Positions 1-8,758 of a DNA stretch of 64,000 bases are shown here, piece by piece; position 1 is the first letter of the stretch, and each line of letters opens with the position of its first letter. The notes beneath the pieces are model-generated. The model did no database searches and was not told the origin of the DNA. It worked only from the letters and a program-made list of their open reading frames with translations. Source of the DNA: Rothia sp. (in: high G+C Gram-positive bacteria) (GTDB lineage Bacteria > Actinomycetota > Actinomycetes > Actinomycetales > Micrococcaceae); the NCBI GenBank assembly GCA_030524105.1, contig JAUNHE010000005.1, positions 124,001-188,000 of the forward strand. The letters are read 5' to 3'. Made by a program: the position numbers and the translations under genes.

Positions 1-1044
1 GTATTTTTTGCCCTGTATCTACTCATTTTTATCCGCACTATGCAGGGGCACTTTAGCATTGGCGATATGGTGCTCCTTATTCAACTCATGAGCATGGCTA
101 TTCAGCCCGTCACCGCCATGAGTTGGATAGTAGACACGGCCCAGCGCGCTATCGCGGGATCAAAAGATTATTTTGCTGTGATGGAAGAGACTACAGATAG
201 TAGGATTCGCCTGGACGCTGTGGATAAGCCCAGCCGGCAGAAGCTGGCACAGTTGACCAGCCTGCCCGGTCAAGAAATAATACGCTTTAAGGGGGTCAGC
301 TTTGGTTATCCTGGTGAAGAGAACGTACTGCACGATATTGACCTCTCCATTCGCCGCGGTGAAAAAATAGCCTTTGTGGGAGAATCTGGGGGAGGGAAGT
401 CAACCTTGATGGCCTTACTAGAAGGTCTTTACCCGCCCCGCTCCGGCAGCATCAGCCTGGAAGGCAAAGACATCTGGCAGATCAGTCTAGACCAATTGCG
501 TGCCAGTATTGGCATGGTTTTTCAAGATGCCTCCTTATTTTCTGGGACGATTGCCGAGAACATTGCCTATGGTCGGCCCCAGGCTAGCCAGGAAGAAATT
601 AGGGCAGCAGCCCGGCAGGCCAATGCCGATACCTTTATTAGCAGTTTTGCCGATGGTTACAAAACTCTTATTGGTGAGCGGGGCATTAAGCTTTCGGGCG
701 GTCAAAAACAAAGGATTGCAGTGGCCAGAGCTATCCTCAAGGACGCTCCTATTCTTATCTTAGATGAGGCCACCTCAGCCTTAGATAGTAAGGCAGAACG
801 AGCTGTACAGGCCGGTTTAGAACAGCTAATGGTTGGGCGAACCTCACTCATTATTGCTCATCGGCTCTCCACTATTTCACGGGTAGACAGGATTGTGACC
901 CTCCGCGCTGGCCGGATTGATGAGGTTGGTAGTCCAGCAGAACTGGCAGCAAGCGCTGGAATCTATGCGGAGCTTTTGGAACTACAAAATTCTGACCGTA
1001 AGGAAGATAAAAAGCGGCTTAAAAACTTCGATATCGTTGGCTAA
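1..1044 (+). CDS. ABC exporter, permease-ATPase fusion (5' end missing)
   Basis: This is the 3' part of an ABC half-transporter. The reading frame is open from the first base, so the gene starts upstream of the window. The visible N-terminal part (about codons 1-50) is hydrophobic and is the end of a transmembrane domain. The nucleotide-binding domain follows, with Walker A GESGGGKST (nt 379-405), signature LSGGQKQR and Walker B ILILDEATSALD, then the H-loop histidine in IIAHRLST. The permease-then-ATPase order is that of type IV exporters (MsbA/LmrA-like) for lipids, drugs or peptides. The substrate cannot be read from the sequence. A hydrolase gene follows after 27 bp on the same strand and may be co-transcribed. 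The family call is secure; the partner subunit, if any, lies outside the window. Confidence 0.9.
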   Translation, partial: VFFALYLLIFIRTMQGHFSIGDMVLLIQLMSMAIQPVTAMSWIVDTAQRAIAGSKDYFAVMEETTDSRIRLDAVDKPSRQKLAQLTSLPGQEIIRFKGVSFGYPGEENVLHDIDLSIRRGEKIAFVGESGGGKSTLMALLEGLYPPRSGSISLEGKDIWQISLDQLRASIGMVFQDASLFSGTIAENIAYGRPQASQEEIRAAARQANADTFISSFADGYKTLIGERGIKLSGGQKQRIAVARAILKDAPILILDEATSALDSKAERAVQAGLEQLMVGRTSLIIAHRLSTISRVDRIVTLRAGRIDEVGSPAELAASAGIYAELLELQNSDRKEDKKRLKNFDIVG

Positions 1045-1071
1045 AGACCCAGCCTAGGTAGTATTTACTAT

Positions 1072-2112
1072 ATGAAGACAGCTGCAAAACTTTTGACGTG
1101 TGCCGTAGTGGGGGCCTATATTTTTCGTAGGCGTCGTTACTTAAACAGGGTAGCGCCGGGTCTAAAACATCCGCTGCTCTACCTGCCCATTGCTACACCT
1201 GTACCCGCTTTGATGAGACTGATTCCAGCAAGACTTTCGGACCTGCTACCAGCTACACAAGCAGCAGAGAAAGTGGAGATCAAGACCATTAAAGCCGGCA
1301 GCCCCGACCCAGACCACCAGGAATTTCAGGCAGTTTTGTACCAGCCCTCCTGGCGTAGCCAGCTTGAGGGAGCCATCCTGTGGATCCAAGGCACCGGGCA
1401 CCTAGTGGGCAACGCCTACCTGGACCAGACCCTTACCAGCCATATAGCTGAAGAGCTGGGCGTGCCGGTCTTATCAGCCCAGTATCGGCCCGCTAACGGC
1501 GGTGGACAGTTCCCCGGTGATCTCAATGAATGTTATGCAGCCTACCGCTGGCTACAGACTCAGTCAGAAGAGCTGGGCTTTAAAGAGGGCAATATTGCTG
1601 TCGCCGGTTCCAGTGCCGGCGGCGGGCTGGCAGCCGCTCTGGTTCAAAAGGCAGCAGATCGGGGTAAGGCGCCGGCCTTTCAGGCCCTGGCCTACCCAAT
1701 GCTAGATCATAGGAGTGCCTACCGTGCTAGGTCGGCTAACCGGCAGCGGGGTAGGCTGCTGTGGACCCATAACCTTAACAGCGGCGCCTGGCAAACCTAT
1801 CTTAGAGACCAAGACCGGGCAAACCTGCCTCCCTATGCATCACCGGCCCAATACGACTCCTTTGCCAAGCTACCGCCCACTTGGATCGGTGTAGGGGACT
1901 TAGACCTCTTTTACGATGAAGACCTGGCCTACGCCAAGGCCCTGCGTCAAGCCGGTGTCGCCACTGAACTCCACATTGAAAAAGGCATGTACCATGCGGC
2001 AGATTCCCTGGTACCGCAGGCAGAAGAATCTAAAGATTTTCGGGGCAAACTGGTTGACGCCATCAGCGAGGCCCTCAGTAAGAACAGCGACCAGCCAGAA
2101 GTCGTAGAATAG
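1072..2112 (+). CDS. alpha/beta hydrolase, HSL/esterase family
   Basis: This 346-residue alpha/beta hydrolase is of the hormone-sensitive-lipase (fold-3) type. The nucleophile elbow is GSSAG (Ser181), followed by a run of glycines. Asp278 in GDLDLFYDE and His308 in KGMYHAADS complete the likely triad. The oxyanion region reads IQGTGH instead of the family's usual HGG, a deviation that makes the substrate uncertain. The first 20 residues contain a short hydrophobic stretch followed by RRRR, possibly a membrane anchor. The gene sits between an ABC exporter and dxr, with only 5 bp to dxr. Family membership is clear; an esterase acting on small acyl esters is inference. Confidence 0.8.
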   Translation: MKTAAKLLTCAVVGAYIFRRRRYLNRVAPGLKHPLLYLPIATPVPALMRLIPARLSDLLPATQAAEKVEIKTIKAGSPDPDHQEFQAVLYQPSWRSQLEGAILWIQGTGHLVGNAYLDQTLTSHIAEELGVPVLSAQYRPANGGGQFPGDLNECYAAYRWLQTQSEELGFKEGNIAVAGSSAGGGLAAALVQKAADRGKAPAFQALAYPMLDHRSAYRARSANRQRGRLLWTHNLNSGAWQTYLRDQDRANLPPYASPAQYDSFAKLPPTWIGVGDLDLFYDEDLAYAKALRQAGVATELHIEKGMYHAADSLVPQAEESKDFRGKLVDAISEALSKNSDQPEVVE

Positions 2113-2117
2113 GAGCC

Positions 2118-3443
2118 ATGAAATTTGGTTCACCGCAGCTTAAGCCAACACCGAGCGGGCAACTGACACCAGAGTTAGCTAGCCTCCTTAAAACCCCCCG
2201 CACCGTCAGCCTCCTGGGCTCTACCGGATCCATAGGCCGGCAGGGCCTGCAAGTGGTTGAGCACCTCAATAAACTGGCCGGCACTAGGATGGAAAGTCCG
2301 CAGGCTGCTATGAAAGTGCTCGCCCTAGCAGCTGGTAGCTCATCCCTTGACCTCTTGGCTGAACAGGCAGTTGTCTGTGCTGCTGAACTTGTTGCCACCT
2401 CTGGGGGAGCCCAGGCGGCCCAAGAACTAGAAGAGGCGATAGCAGCACGGGCCAAAGCCAGAGGCTACCAGCAGTACAAACCCATCATTTGCTACGGTGC
2501 AGATGCTGCCAGTCAAGCTGCTAGCTACGGTGCCGATGTCGTTCTTAACGGAATCACCGGGTCTATCGGCTTACAGCCCAGCCTGGCAGCTCTAGCGGCA
2601 GGGTCACAGTTAGCCTTGGCAAATAAGGAATCTTTGATTGCCGGTGGGCCTCTGGTACGGTCAGCCGTGGCTGCATCTGCACTGGAGCAGCCCCTTATTC
2701 CAGTGGACTCCGAACACTCTGCCCTGGCACAGGCGCTAGCTTCTGGCAGCGATGCCGAAATTGACCGGCTTATCCTCACTGCCTCAGGAGGTCCCTTTTT
2801 TGGCATGACCTACCAGCAGCTGAGCAAGGTCACCCCTCAGCAGGCCCTGGCTCACCCCACCTGGGACATGGGCCTTGTTGTTACTACAAACTCTGCTTCT
2901 ATGGTTAACAAGGCTCTGGAAGTGCTAGAAGCCCACCATCTCTTTGGGGTGGACTTAGATAAAATTGACGTTACCGTGCATCGGCAATCGGTAGTGCACT
3001 CCATGGTGCAGTTTGTGGACGGTTCAACCATTGCCCAGGCTAGTCCGCCCAGCATGCTCCTTCCCATTGCCCTGGGCTTAACCTGGCCGCATCGAATACC
3101 GGCGGCTGCCCAAAGTTGCGACTGGTCCCAGGCTAGCAGCTGGAGTTTTGAACCCCTTGACGAGCAGGTTTTTCCTGCCGTGGCCTTGATTAAAGAAGCC
3201 GGAAAAGCCGGTGGCAGCTACCCGGCTGTTTTTAACGCTGCCAACGAAGAAGCTGTTACTGCCTTCCACGCCGGTGCCATCGGCTTTACCCAGATTCTTG
3301 AAACGGTGCGGGCAGTCCTTGAACAACATAGCAGTTCGTCGGCGCTCTCTAAAGAGCAGGAGCTGTCTTTGGCTGCGGTCTTAGCGGCCGAAGACTGGGC
3401 CAGGGCAGCAGCAGGCAGGGTGATAGCGGCTGCAAGAGCCTAA
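2118..3443 (+). CDS. dxr: 1-deoxy-D-xylulose-5-phosphate reductoisomerase
   Basis: DXR makes 2-C-methyl-D-erythritol 4-phosphate from DXP with NADPH, the committed step of the non-mevalonate isoprenoid pathway in the cytosol. The 441-residue protein has the NADPH loop GSTGSIG (residues 34-40), LANKESLIAGG (167-177), and the metal/substrate segment VDSEH with Asp197 and Glu199. It is somewhat longer than the usual ~400 residues because of an N-terminal extension of about 28 residues and an Ala-rich C-terminus. AGGAG lies only 2 nt before the chosen ATG, so a slightly later start is possible. ispG, the late-pathway enzyme, lies 5 kb downstream; the pfl operon separates them. Confidence 0.95.
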   Translation: MKFGSPQLKPTPSGQLTPELASLLKTPRTVSLLGSTGSIGRQGLQVVEHLNKLAGTRMESPQAAMKVLALAAGSSSLDLLAEQAVVCAAELVATSGGAQAAQELEEAIAARAKARGYQQYKPIICYGADAASQAASYGADVVLNGITGSIGLQPSLAALAAGSQLALANKESLIAGGPLVRSAVAASALEQPLIPVDSEHSALAQALASGSDAEIDRLILTASGGPFFGMTYQQLSKVTPQQALAHPTWDMGLVVTTNSASMVNKALEVLEAHHLFGVDLDKIDVTVHRQSVVHSMVQFVDGSTIAQASPPSMLLPIALGLTWPHRIPAAAQSCDWSQASSWSFEPLDEQVFPAVALIKEAGKAGGSYPAVFNAANEEAVTAFHAGAIGFTQILETVRAVLEQHSSSSALSKEQELSLAAVLAAEDWARAAAGRVIAAARA

Positions 3444-3465
3444 GATGCTGCTAAAGATGCCAGTC

Positions 3466-4338
3466 CTAGTAGACCTTTAACCCCCGAGCCTTAAACTGAT
3501 CGCGGACACGCTCCGTTTCTTCTTTACTAGGGGGTTTAAGGCCTTCCAGCTCATAGTGGAGCCCTAGCCGCTGCCATTTATCGCTGCCCATCTGATGGAA
3601 GGGTAGTACCTCCACCCTGGAAACAGCCTGAGGCCAGCGGCAGACAATATCGGCTACTTTTTCTACATTCTGGTAGGAATCCGTATAGCCGGGAACCAGC
3701 ACAAACCGGATCCAGACTTCCTTGCCGAGGGCGTTAAGTCTGTCCCCAAAATCAATGGTTGGCTGTAGCTGCCTGCCTGTCAGCCGCCGGTAGGATTGCT
3801 CATCGCCGGACTTAACGTCAAGAAGCACGAGGTCAACGGAATCTAAAAAGTCACTACTAGCGGCAGCTCCCAGGTAACCAGAAGTATCAATGCAGGTGTG
3901 AATACCCATAGATTTAGCGCCCATAAGCACATTCCAGGCAAAAGCCCGCTGCATCAAAACCTCACCGCCAGAGATGGTTAAGCCGCCGCCGGTAGCCTTA
4001 AAAATTTTCCGGTAGCGTTTAAGCCTCTTGAGTAGATCACTTGCTTCTACCGGCTGACCGTCACGCATATTAAAGGTATCGGGATTGTGGCAGTAAAGGC
4101 AGCGTAAGGGGCAACCATTCATAAAGACGGTCATTCTTGTGCCGGGGCCGTCCACTGCAGTAACGAGCTCCCAGGAGTGCACCGACCCAAGTTTGCCTTC
4201 ACGCATGCGGCTTAGCTGTTCACTGCGTTCTAGGTCTGTCATGTCACCTAGACCCCAGGTACCTGCCCCCAGATGGCGTGAAGCTGGGGGAGCAAAATCG
4301 TAGTCCCCCAGCGGTTCAACGCCAGTTTCTTCTTGCAT
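3466..4338 (-). CDS. pflA: pyruvate formate-lyase activating enzyme
   Basis: This radical SAM activase installs the glycyl radical on pyruvate formate-lyase using S-adenosylmethionine and a [4Fe-4S] cluster. The CxxxCxxC cluster motif is Cys76-Cys80-Cys83 within NGCPLRCLYCHNPDT, and the glycine-rich GGGLTISGGE follows. At 290 residues it is longer than E. coli PflA because of about 45 extra N-terminal residues. A later start at residue 33 (ATG) is possible, since no good ribosome-binding site precedes the first ATG. The gene follows the glycyl-radical gene after 9 bp, so it is the last gene of the pflB / radical-domain / pflA operon. Its target glycine is in the separate small protein next door. 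Confidence 0.93.
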   Translation of the reverse strand: MQEETGVEPLGDYDFAPPASRHLGAGTWGLGDMTDLERSEQLSRMREGKLGSVHSWELVTAVDGPGTRMTVFMNGCPLRCLYCHNPDTFNMRDGQPVEASDLLKRLKRYRKIFKATGGGLTISGGEVLMQRAFAWNVLMGAKSMGIHTCIDTSGYLGAAASSDFLDSVDLVLLDVKSGDEQSYRRLTGRQLQPTIDFGDRLNALGKEVWIRFVLVPGYTDSYQNVEKVADIVCRWPQAVSRVEVLPFHQMGSDKWQRLGLHYELEGLKPPSKEETERVRDQFKARGLKVY

Positions 4339-4347
4339 TAAAGGGCT

Positions 4348-4605
4348 TTAAGCGCTGTGGTGGAAGGTACGGGAGAGAACGTCCAGCTGCTGCTCGCGGG
4401 TAAGGCGAACAAAGTTGACGGCGTAGCCCGAAACCCTGACGGTGAGGTTAGGGTAGTTCTCTGGATGTTCCATAGCGTCTTCTAAGGTTTCCCTGTTGAG
4501 GACATTAATATTTGCATGGTACAAACCGGGGCCCGTTTGTTCTGCGTGAGCCGAGCGGTTAGCCTTCATATCTGCTAGACGCTCATCAAATGTTTTTACT
4601 GCCAT
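4348..4605 (-). CDS. separate glycyl-radical domain of pyruvate formate-lyase (GrcA-like)
   Basis: This 85-residue protein is the C-terminal glycyl-radical domain of pyruvate formate-lyase as a stand-alone polypeptide. The motif RVSGYAVNF carries the radical glycine (Gly60), and the tail [12 protein letters not shown] is that of full PFLs. The start is set at the second ATG: AAGGAG lies 7 nt before it but only 1 nt before the ATG two codons earlier (4611). It resembles the spare part GrcA/YfiD. Here, however, the neighbouring PflB has no radical domain of its own, so this gene must supply an essential half of the enzyme and not a repair part. About 27 residues precede the conserved domain and could serve docking. 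The gene lies between pflB and pflA. Confidence 0.9.
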   Translation of the reverse strand: MAVKTFDERLADMKANRSAHAEQTGPGLYHANINVLNRETLEDAMEHPENYPNLTVRVSGYAVNFVRLTREQQLDVLSRTFHHSA

Positions 4606-4684
4606 GGTCATTCTCCTTTGTTGGTAAGCTAGGCAGCTAGCGGGCCTGATCCGGCTAACTGCTCCTTATACTGATGCTCTGCAC

Positions 4685-4719
4685 AGGCAGCGGCCCGTTG
4701 CAGGGGTGAGCCGCTACCT
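4685..4719 (-). other. intercistronic hairpin between pflB and its radical-domain gene
   Basis: Inverted repeat: the arm at 4685-4694 pairs with 4710-4719 over 10 positions (one G-U in RNA), with a 15-nt loop, inside the 118-bp gap between the two halves of the split PFL. No U-run follows it in the minus-strand direction, so it is more likely a processing or stability element, or a partial terminator, than a full terminator. Its role in setting the ratio of the two subunits is inference. Confidence 0.5.
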
Positions 4720-4729
4720 AGAGCGAAAA

Positions 4730-6850
4730 CTAGTTTTCTTCAGGGACAAAGCCGGCATCGAGAATGCCAACCAGGTTTTGCACCTGTTCTTCTTTTGTCT
4801 TTCCGAGGGCACTGGGGGTGATGGTGTTGGTCAAAGAAATCCCGTCCAGGGCATCCTGATAGTCCAGTTTGCCTACGGAAAGCATGGAGGCCACCATACC
4901 GTGTGTATCCATACCGTTTTCTGGGTTAGCCCCCGGCGAGAAGGGTGTTCCCGCCCGGTGGCCGGAGGGGAAGTTACCGGTGGCCTTACCATAAACCACA
5001 TTGGAGGTAATGGTCAGTACCGACTGGGTAGGGATTGCATCCCGGTACATAGGTATTGCCTTAATCTTGCTCATGACCGTGTGCACAATAGTTGCGGCAA
5101 TATCGTCGGCAGCATCATCGTCATTACCGTAGGTGGGAAAATCCCCTTCGGTGATGTAGTCAACAATCAGGCCGGTTTCGTCTCGGATAGGGGTGACCTT
5201 GGCGTATTTGATGGCTGCCAGGGAGTCGGCCACAATAGAAAGCCCGGCGATTCCGCAGCCCATAGCCCGGATAATATCTGAGTCGTGCAGGGCCATTTCA
5301 ATTGATTCGTAGGCGTATTTATCGTGGCTGTAATGAATAATATTGAGGGCCTCAACGTAGGTTCCTACTACCCAGTCCAGCATATGTTCGTATTTTTCCC
5401 AGACTTCGTCAAAGTCTAGGGGGCCGTCGCCGCTGATGGGGCTGTAGCCTTCTACCACCTGAACCCCGGTCATCTCGTCCCTACCACCGTTTATAGCGTA
5501 GAGCAGGGCCTTGGCGGCGTTAACTCTGGCACCAAAGAACTGCATCTGTTTGCCCACTTTCATAGGGGATACGCAGCAGGCAATAGCGGCGTCATCTCCC
5601 CACTGGTTGCGGATCTGTGGGTCAGACTCGTATTGAATGGAGGAGGTCTCAATAGAAATAGCTGAGCAGAATTCCTTGTAACCTGCGGGTAGGTTTTCAT
5701 CCCAGAAAATGGTGATATTGGGTTCGGGCGCCGGGCCTAAGTTACGCAAGGTTTGCAGCAAACGGAAGGAGGTTTTAACCACCAGAGTACGGCCGTCATC
5801 ACCAAAACCTGCATCTGACCAGGTAGCCCAGTAGGGATCACCGGAGAAAATTTGATCGTAGTCAATGGTGCGCAAAAAACGGGTGATGCGCAATTTAATG
5901 ACGAGTGCATCAATCATTTCTTGGGCGTCAGACTCAGTGATCAATCCGGCAGCAAGATCTCGTTCAAAGTAAACGTCCAAGAAGCCGGAGAGCCTACCAA
6001 TGGACATAGCGGCGCCGTCCTGGGACTTAACCGAAGCCAGATAACCAAAGTAGGTCCACTGAACAGCCTCTTGGGCTGTCCTTGCTGGTGCCGAAATATC
6101 AATACCGTACTGGGCGGCCATGTTCTTAAGCCGTTTGAGGGCCTTAATCTGCTCGGCGTGCTCTTCTCTGTAGCGAGCCCAATGCTCAGAGAAACCTTGA
6201 TCGGCTACACGATCCTTATCTTTTTGTTTCTGCTCAATCAGAAAATCAACGCCGTAGAGGGCCACACGACGATAATCGCCAATAATCCGACCCCGGCCGT
6301 AGGCATCGGGCAGGCCGGTAATAATGTGGGAGGAACGGGCGGCCCGGATGCGCGGTGTGTAGATGTCAAAAACGGCGTCGTTGTGGGTTTTACGGTATTG
6401 GGTAAAGATCTTTTTAACGGCTGGGTTGTATTCTTTACCGGCTTCTTTAATGGCTGTTTCTACCATACGCCAGCCACCGTTGGGCATCATGGCTCTCTTG
6501 AGGGGCACGTCCGTCTGCAGGCCAACAATGACATTGTCATCTTCACTGATGTACCCTGCCGGAAAGGCATCGATTTCTGCCGGAGTGTCAACGTCAACGT
6601 CGTAGACTCGCCGTTTACGCTCTTCAGAGAGGTACTTGCTTTCTAAGGTTTGCCAGACGCGTAAGGTTTTTTGGGTAGGGCCTGCCAAGAAAGATGCATC
6701 GCCCTCGTAGGGGGTGTAGTTGCGCTGGATAAAATCGCGTACATCTACCCGTTCTTGCCAGGGGCCGGCTGCAAAACCAGCCCAAGCCTGAGCTCGAAGG
6801 TCTTGTTGGTTAGTTTCTGGCACTTGAGGACGATCCGCTGTAACGGTCAT
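4730..6850 (-). CDS. pflB: pyruvate formate-lyase body lacking the glycyl-radical domain
   Basis: This is the large part of formate C-acetyltransferase, which converts pyruvate and CoA to acetyl-CoA and formate in anaerobic fermentation. The adjacent catalytic cysteines are Cys425-Cys426 (AACCVSPM, start-corrected numbering). The protein is 706 residues and stops after NLVGILDAGFVPEEN, just where full-length PFLs (about 760 residues) continue into the radical domain with RVSGYAV; that domain is encoded by the next gene. The start is set at 6850 because AGGAG lies 9 nt upstream; the longer frame to 6943 has no such signal and no family similarity. The stop is followed by a spacer and a separate ribosome-binding site, so this is a gene split and not a simple frameshift. 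Confidence 0.93.
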   Translation of the reverse strand: MTVTADRPQVPETNQQDLRAQAWAGFAAGPWQERVDVRDFIQRNYTPYEGDASFLAGPTQKTLRVWQTLESKYLSEERKRRVYDVDVDTPAEIDAFPAGYISEDDNVIVGLQTDVPLKRAMMPNGGWRMVETAIKEAGKEYNPAVKKIFTQYRKTHNDAVFDIYTPRIRAARSSHIITGLPDAYGRGRIIGDYRRVALYGVDFLIEQKQKDKDRVADQGFSEHWARYREEHAEQIKALKRLKNMAAQYGIDISAPARTAQEAVQWTYFGYLASVKSQDGAAMSIGRLSGFLDVYFERDLAAGLITESDAQEMIDALVIKLRITRFLRTIDYDQIFSGDPYWATWSDAGFGDDGRTLVVKTSFRLLQTLRNLGPAPEPNITIFWDENLPAGYKEFCSAISIETSSIQYESDPQIRNQWGDDAAIACCVSPMKVGKQMQFFGARVNAAKALLYAINGGRDEMTGVQVVEGYSPISGDGPLDFDEVWEKYEHMLDWVVGTYVEALNIIHYSHDKYAYESIEMALHDSDIIRAMGCGIAGLSIVADSLAAIKYAKVTPIRDETGLIVDYITEGDFPTYGNDDDAADDIAATIVHTVMSKIKAIPMYRDAIPTQSVLTITSNVVYGKATGNFPSGHRAGTPFSPGANPENGMDTHGMVASMLSVGKLDYQDALDGISLTNTITPSALGKTKEEQVQNLVGILDAGFVPEEN

Positions 6851-7242
6851 GATCTGCTGCTCCTGTATGTGATCAGGCTGTGGTAGGAAGACAAGTTCCC
6901 TCTCTATATAAATCCTAGACAAAATGGTAGGATGCTGGGCCAAATAATTCTAGCTGTCTTAACTTAAACGACACGATAGCCAGGGGCCTGAGGGCTTGTT
7001 TACGGGGGTTTGAACCCGTTTGCCCGGTTGACCTGTGATGCTAGTAGACGAGTATCACAGCCTTTATTTTTTCTTGTTACGTTTTTGCTTTTTTCACCTA
7101 AAGAATGGGGTAAGAATAACCTTTTCTGCTGGTGCGGGTAGGCTGAGCAGGAGCGGCTAGCAGCAAGTTTTACGGTAAACGTGGTTTGATAGATGCTAAC
7201 TAGCTTCAACTACCTCTCTTTTGACCAATCCTGGGAGTTTTT
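6851..7242. other. intergenic region between divergent pflB and rseP, with a terminator-like stem-loop
   Basis: This 392-bp stretch contains the promoters of the pfl operon (minus) and probably of rseP (plus); no clear -35/-10 pair could be fixed. A short hairpin GGGTTTGAACCC occurs near 7007-7018. At 7033-7060 a stem-loop with arms 7033-7042 and 7051-7060 (10 pairs, one G-T) is followed on the plus strand by CCTTTATTTTTTC, the shape of an intrinsic terminator. No gene lies upstream of it on that strand, so it could end a small RNA or act as an attenuator in the rseP leader. No protein-coding gene was seen. Confidence 0.45.
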
Positions 7243-8574
7243 GTGGAGATTCTGCTCTTTATCGCCGGTGTACTTATTATGGCCGCTGCCATAGCCGCTT
7301 CCATTGCCTTGCATGAGCTGGGGCACCTGCTGCCGGCTAAAATTTTTGGTGTTCGGGTCCGTCAGTACATGATTGGTTTTGGTAAAACGATCTTCTCGCG
7401 GTCTTGGGGCGAGACAGAGTACGGTTTTAAAGCCATACCGCTGGGCGGTTACATTGCCATGGTGGGAATGTACCCGCCAGAAAAGGCCGGTATAAAGGCA
7501 GGACGCCTGGCTCAAGTGCTTACCCAAGCCCGCCAGGCTGATAAGGACTTTATTACTCCAGCAGATCAAGGCCGCCTTTTTTATCAGCTGCCGGTCTGGA
7601 AAAGAATAATTATCATGTTGGGAGGTCCCAGCATGAATCTTTTGATTGGCATAGTGTGCACGGCTGTGCTCCTGCTTGGTTTTGGACAAAACCAGGCCAC
7701 CACACAGATCGAGACAGTTTCTGCTTGTATCCAGTCGGTCAGCTCAACTAATCTTCCGCAACAAGAACAAGAGAATTGTAGTCAAGATGATCAGCCTTCC
7801 CCAGCTCAGCAAGCCGGTTTAAGAGCTGGAGATGTAATTACCAGCTTTGCCGGGCAGGATATTACTAGTTGGGAGCAGCTAACTTCTTTGATCAAGTCCC
7901 ATGCCGACCAGCAGACTGTACTGACCGTTGAACGGGATGGAAAAACTCAGCAGCTCAGTATTAAGCCTTTATTGACGGTTCGGCCTGTCTATAACGACTT
8001 AACCGGCCAGTATGAACGGGATGCTGACGGTAGCTACCAGACCCAGGCTGTTGGTTTTATTGGAGTGAGCCCTCGCAGCCAACTGCAGCCGGGCAGTATT
8101 GATCAGGTGCTGCCAACAGTAGGGCAAAATATGCAACAGATTGGAGCCGCCCTCATTAAGCTACCTGCCCGGGTGTACGGGGTTGCGGTGACTTTGGTCA
8201 GTAACGGAGAGCGGGATGCAGACTCACCTGTTTCTGTGGTTGGTGTAGGCCGGGTAGCTGGAGAAATAGCCGCTACCGACCAGATTGACCTACGGGATAA
8301 AGCCGCTTCTTTAGTAGCTTTGACGGCATCCCTTAACCTCATGCTTTTTGTCTTTAACCTACTGCCGCTGCTGCCCTTGGACGGTGGGCACGTTGTGGGT
8401 GCCCTGTGGGAGGGAGTTCGTAGGCTCTGGGCACGGCTGGTTAAAAGGCCGGATCCGGGCCCCTTTGATCCGGTCAAACTATTGCCTTTGACCTGGGTTG
8501 TTGCTGGCTGCTTTATGGCTATGTCTGTGCTGCTTATTACTGCCGACCTCTTTAAACCCATTAGCCTTTTTTAA
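7243..8574 (+). CDS. rseP: site-2 protease, M50 family (RseP/Rip1-like)
   Basis: This intramembrane zinc metalloprotease cuts anti-sigma factors or other membrane proteins within the bilayer. The 443-residue protein has the metal motif HELGH (His24, Glu25, His28) in the first transmembrane helix. A PDZ domain follows at about residues 185-245 (QAGLRAGDVITSFAGQD), and the second active-site segment LPLLPLDGGH near residue 375 sits in another helix. A Gln/Ser-rich linker with two cysteines precedes the PDZ domain. The start is GTG with GGGAG upstream. The order dxr - protease - ispG is common in actinobacteria; here the pfl operon is inserted between the first two. Confidence 0.93.
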   Translation: MEILLFIAGVLIMAAAIAASIALHELGHLLPAKIFGVRVRQYMIGFGKTIFSRSWGETEYGFKAIPLGGYIAMVGMYPPEKAGIKAGRLAQVLTQARQADKDFITPADQGRLFYQLPVWKRIIIMLGGPSMNLLIGIVCTAVLLLGFGQNQATTQIETVSACIQSVSSTNLPQQEQENCSQDDQPSPAQQAGLRAGDVITSFAGQDITSWEQLTSLIKSHADQQTVLTVERDGKTQQLSIKPLLTVRPVYNDLTGQYERDADGSYQTQAVGFIGVSPRSQLQPGSIDQVLPTVGQNMQQIGAALIKLPARVYGVAVTLVSNGERDADSPVSVVGVGRVAGEIAATDQIDLRDKAASLVALTASLNLMLFVFNLLPLLPLDGGHVVGALWEGVRRLWARLVKRPDPGPFDPVKLLPLTWVVAGCFMAMSVLLITADLFKPISLF

Positions 8575-8758
8575 GGCAAGGTGTAAAGACTCACCGGAAA
8601 GTTTGCAGACTATGAATCCCTATTTGACAAGCTAAAACATATTATCTTTAGCCTGTTCTGAATCTCTAGTGGGCAGAAGAGTGCCAACTAGGGCACAATA
8701 GATAGCGGTATCGGCTCCCCAGATGGTGGTGCCACAAGGAAATCTTTGGAGGAATATC

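Noticed and set aside
4348-4605. Interpretation of the small gene as a mere GrcA/YfiD spare part
   Set aside because: The adjacent PflB lacks its own radical domain, so within this window there is no complete enzyme to repair.
4706-6646. Long plus-strand open frames opposite pflB
   Set aside because: They are antisense to a clearly recognisable PFL, show no protein family and no ribosome-binding sites.
7000-7040. T-arm-like GGGTTTGAACCC suggesting a tRNA
   Set aside because: No cloverleaf with acceptor, D and anticodon arms could be built around it.
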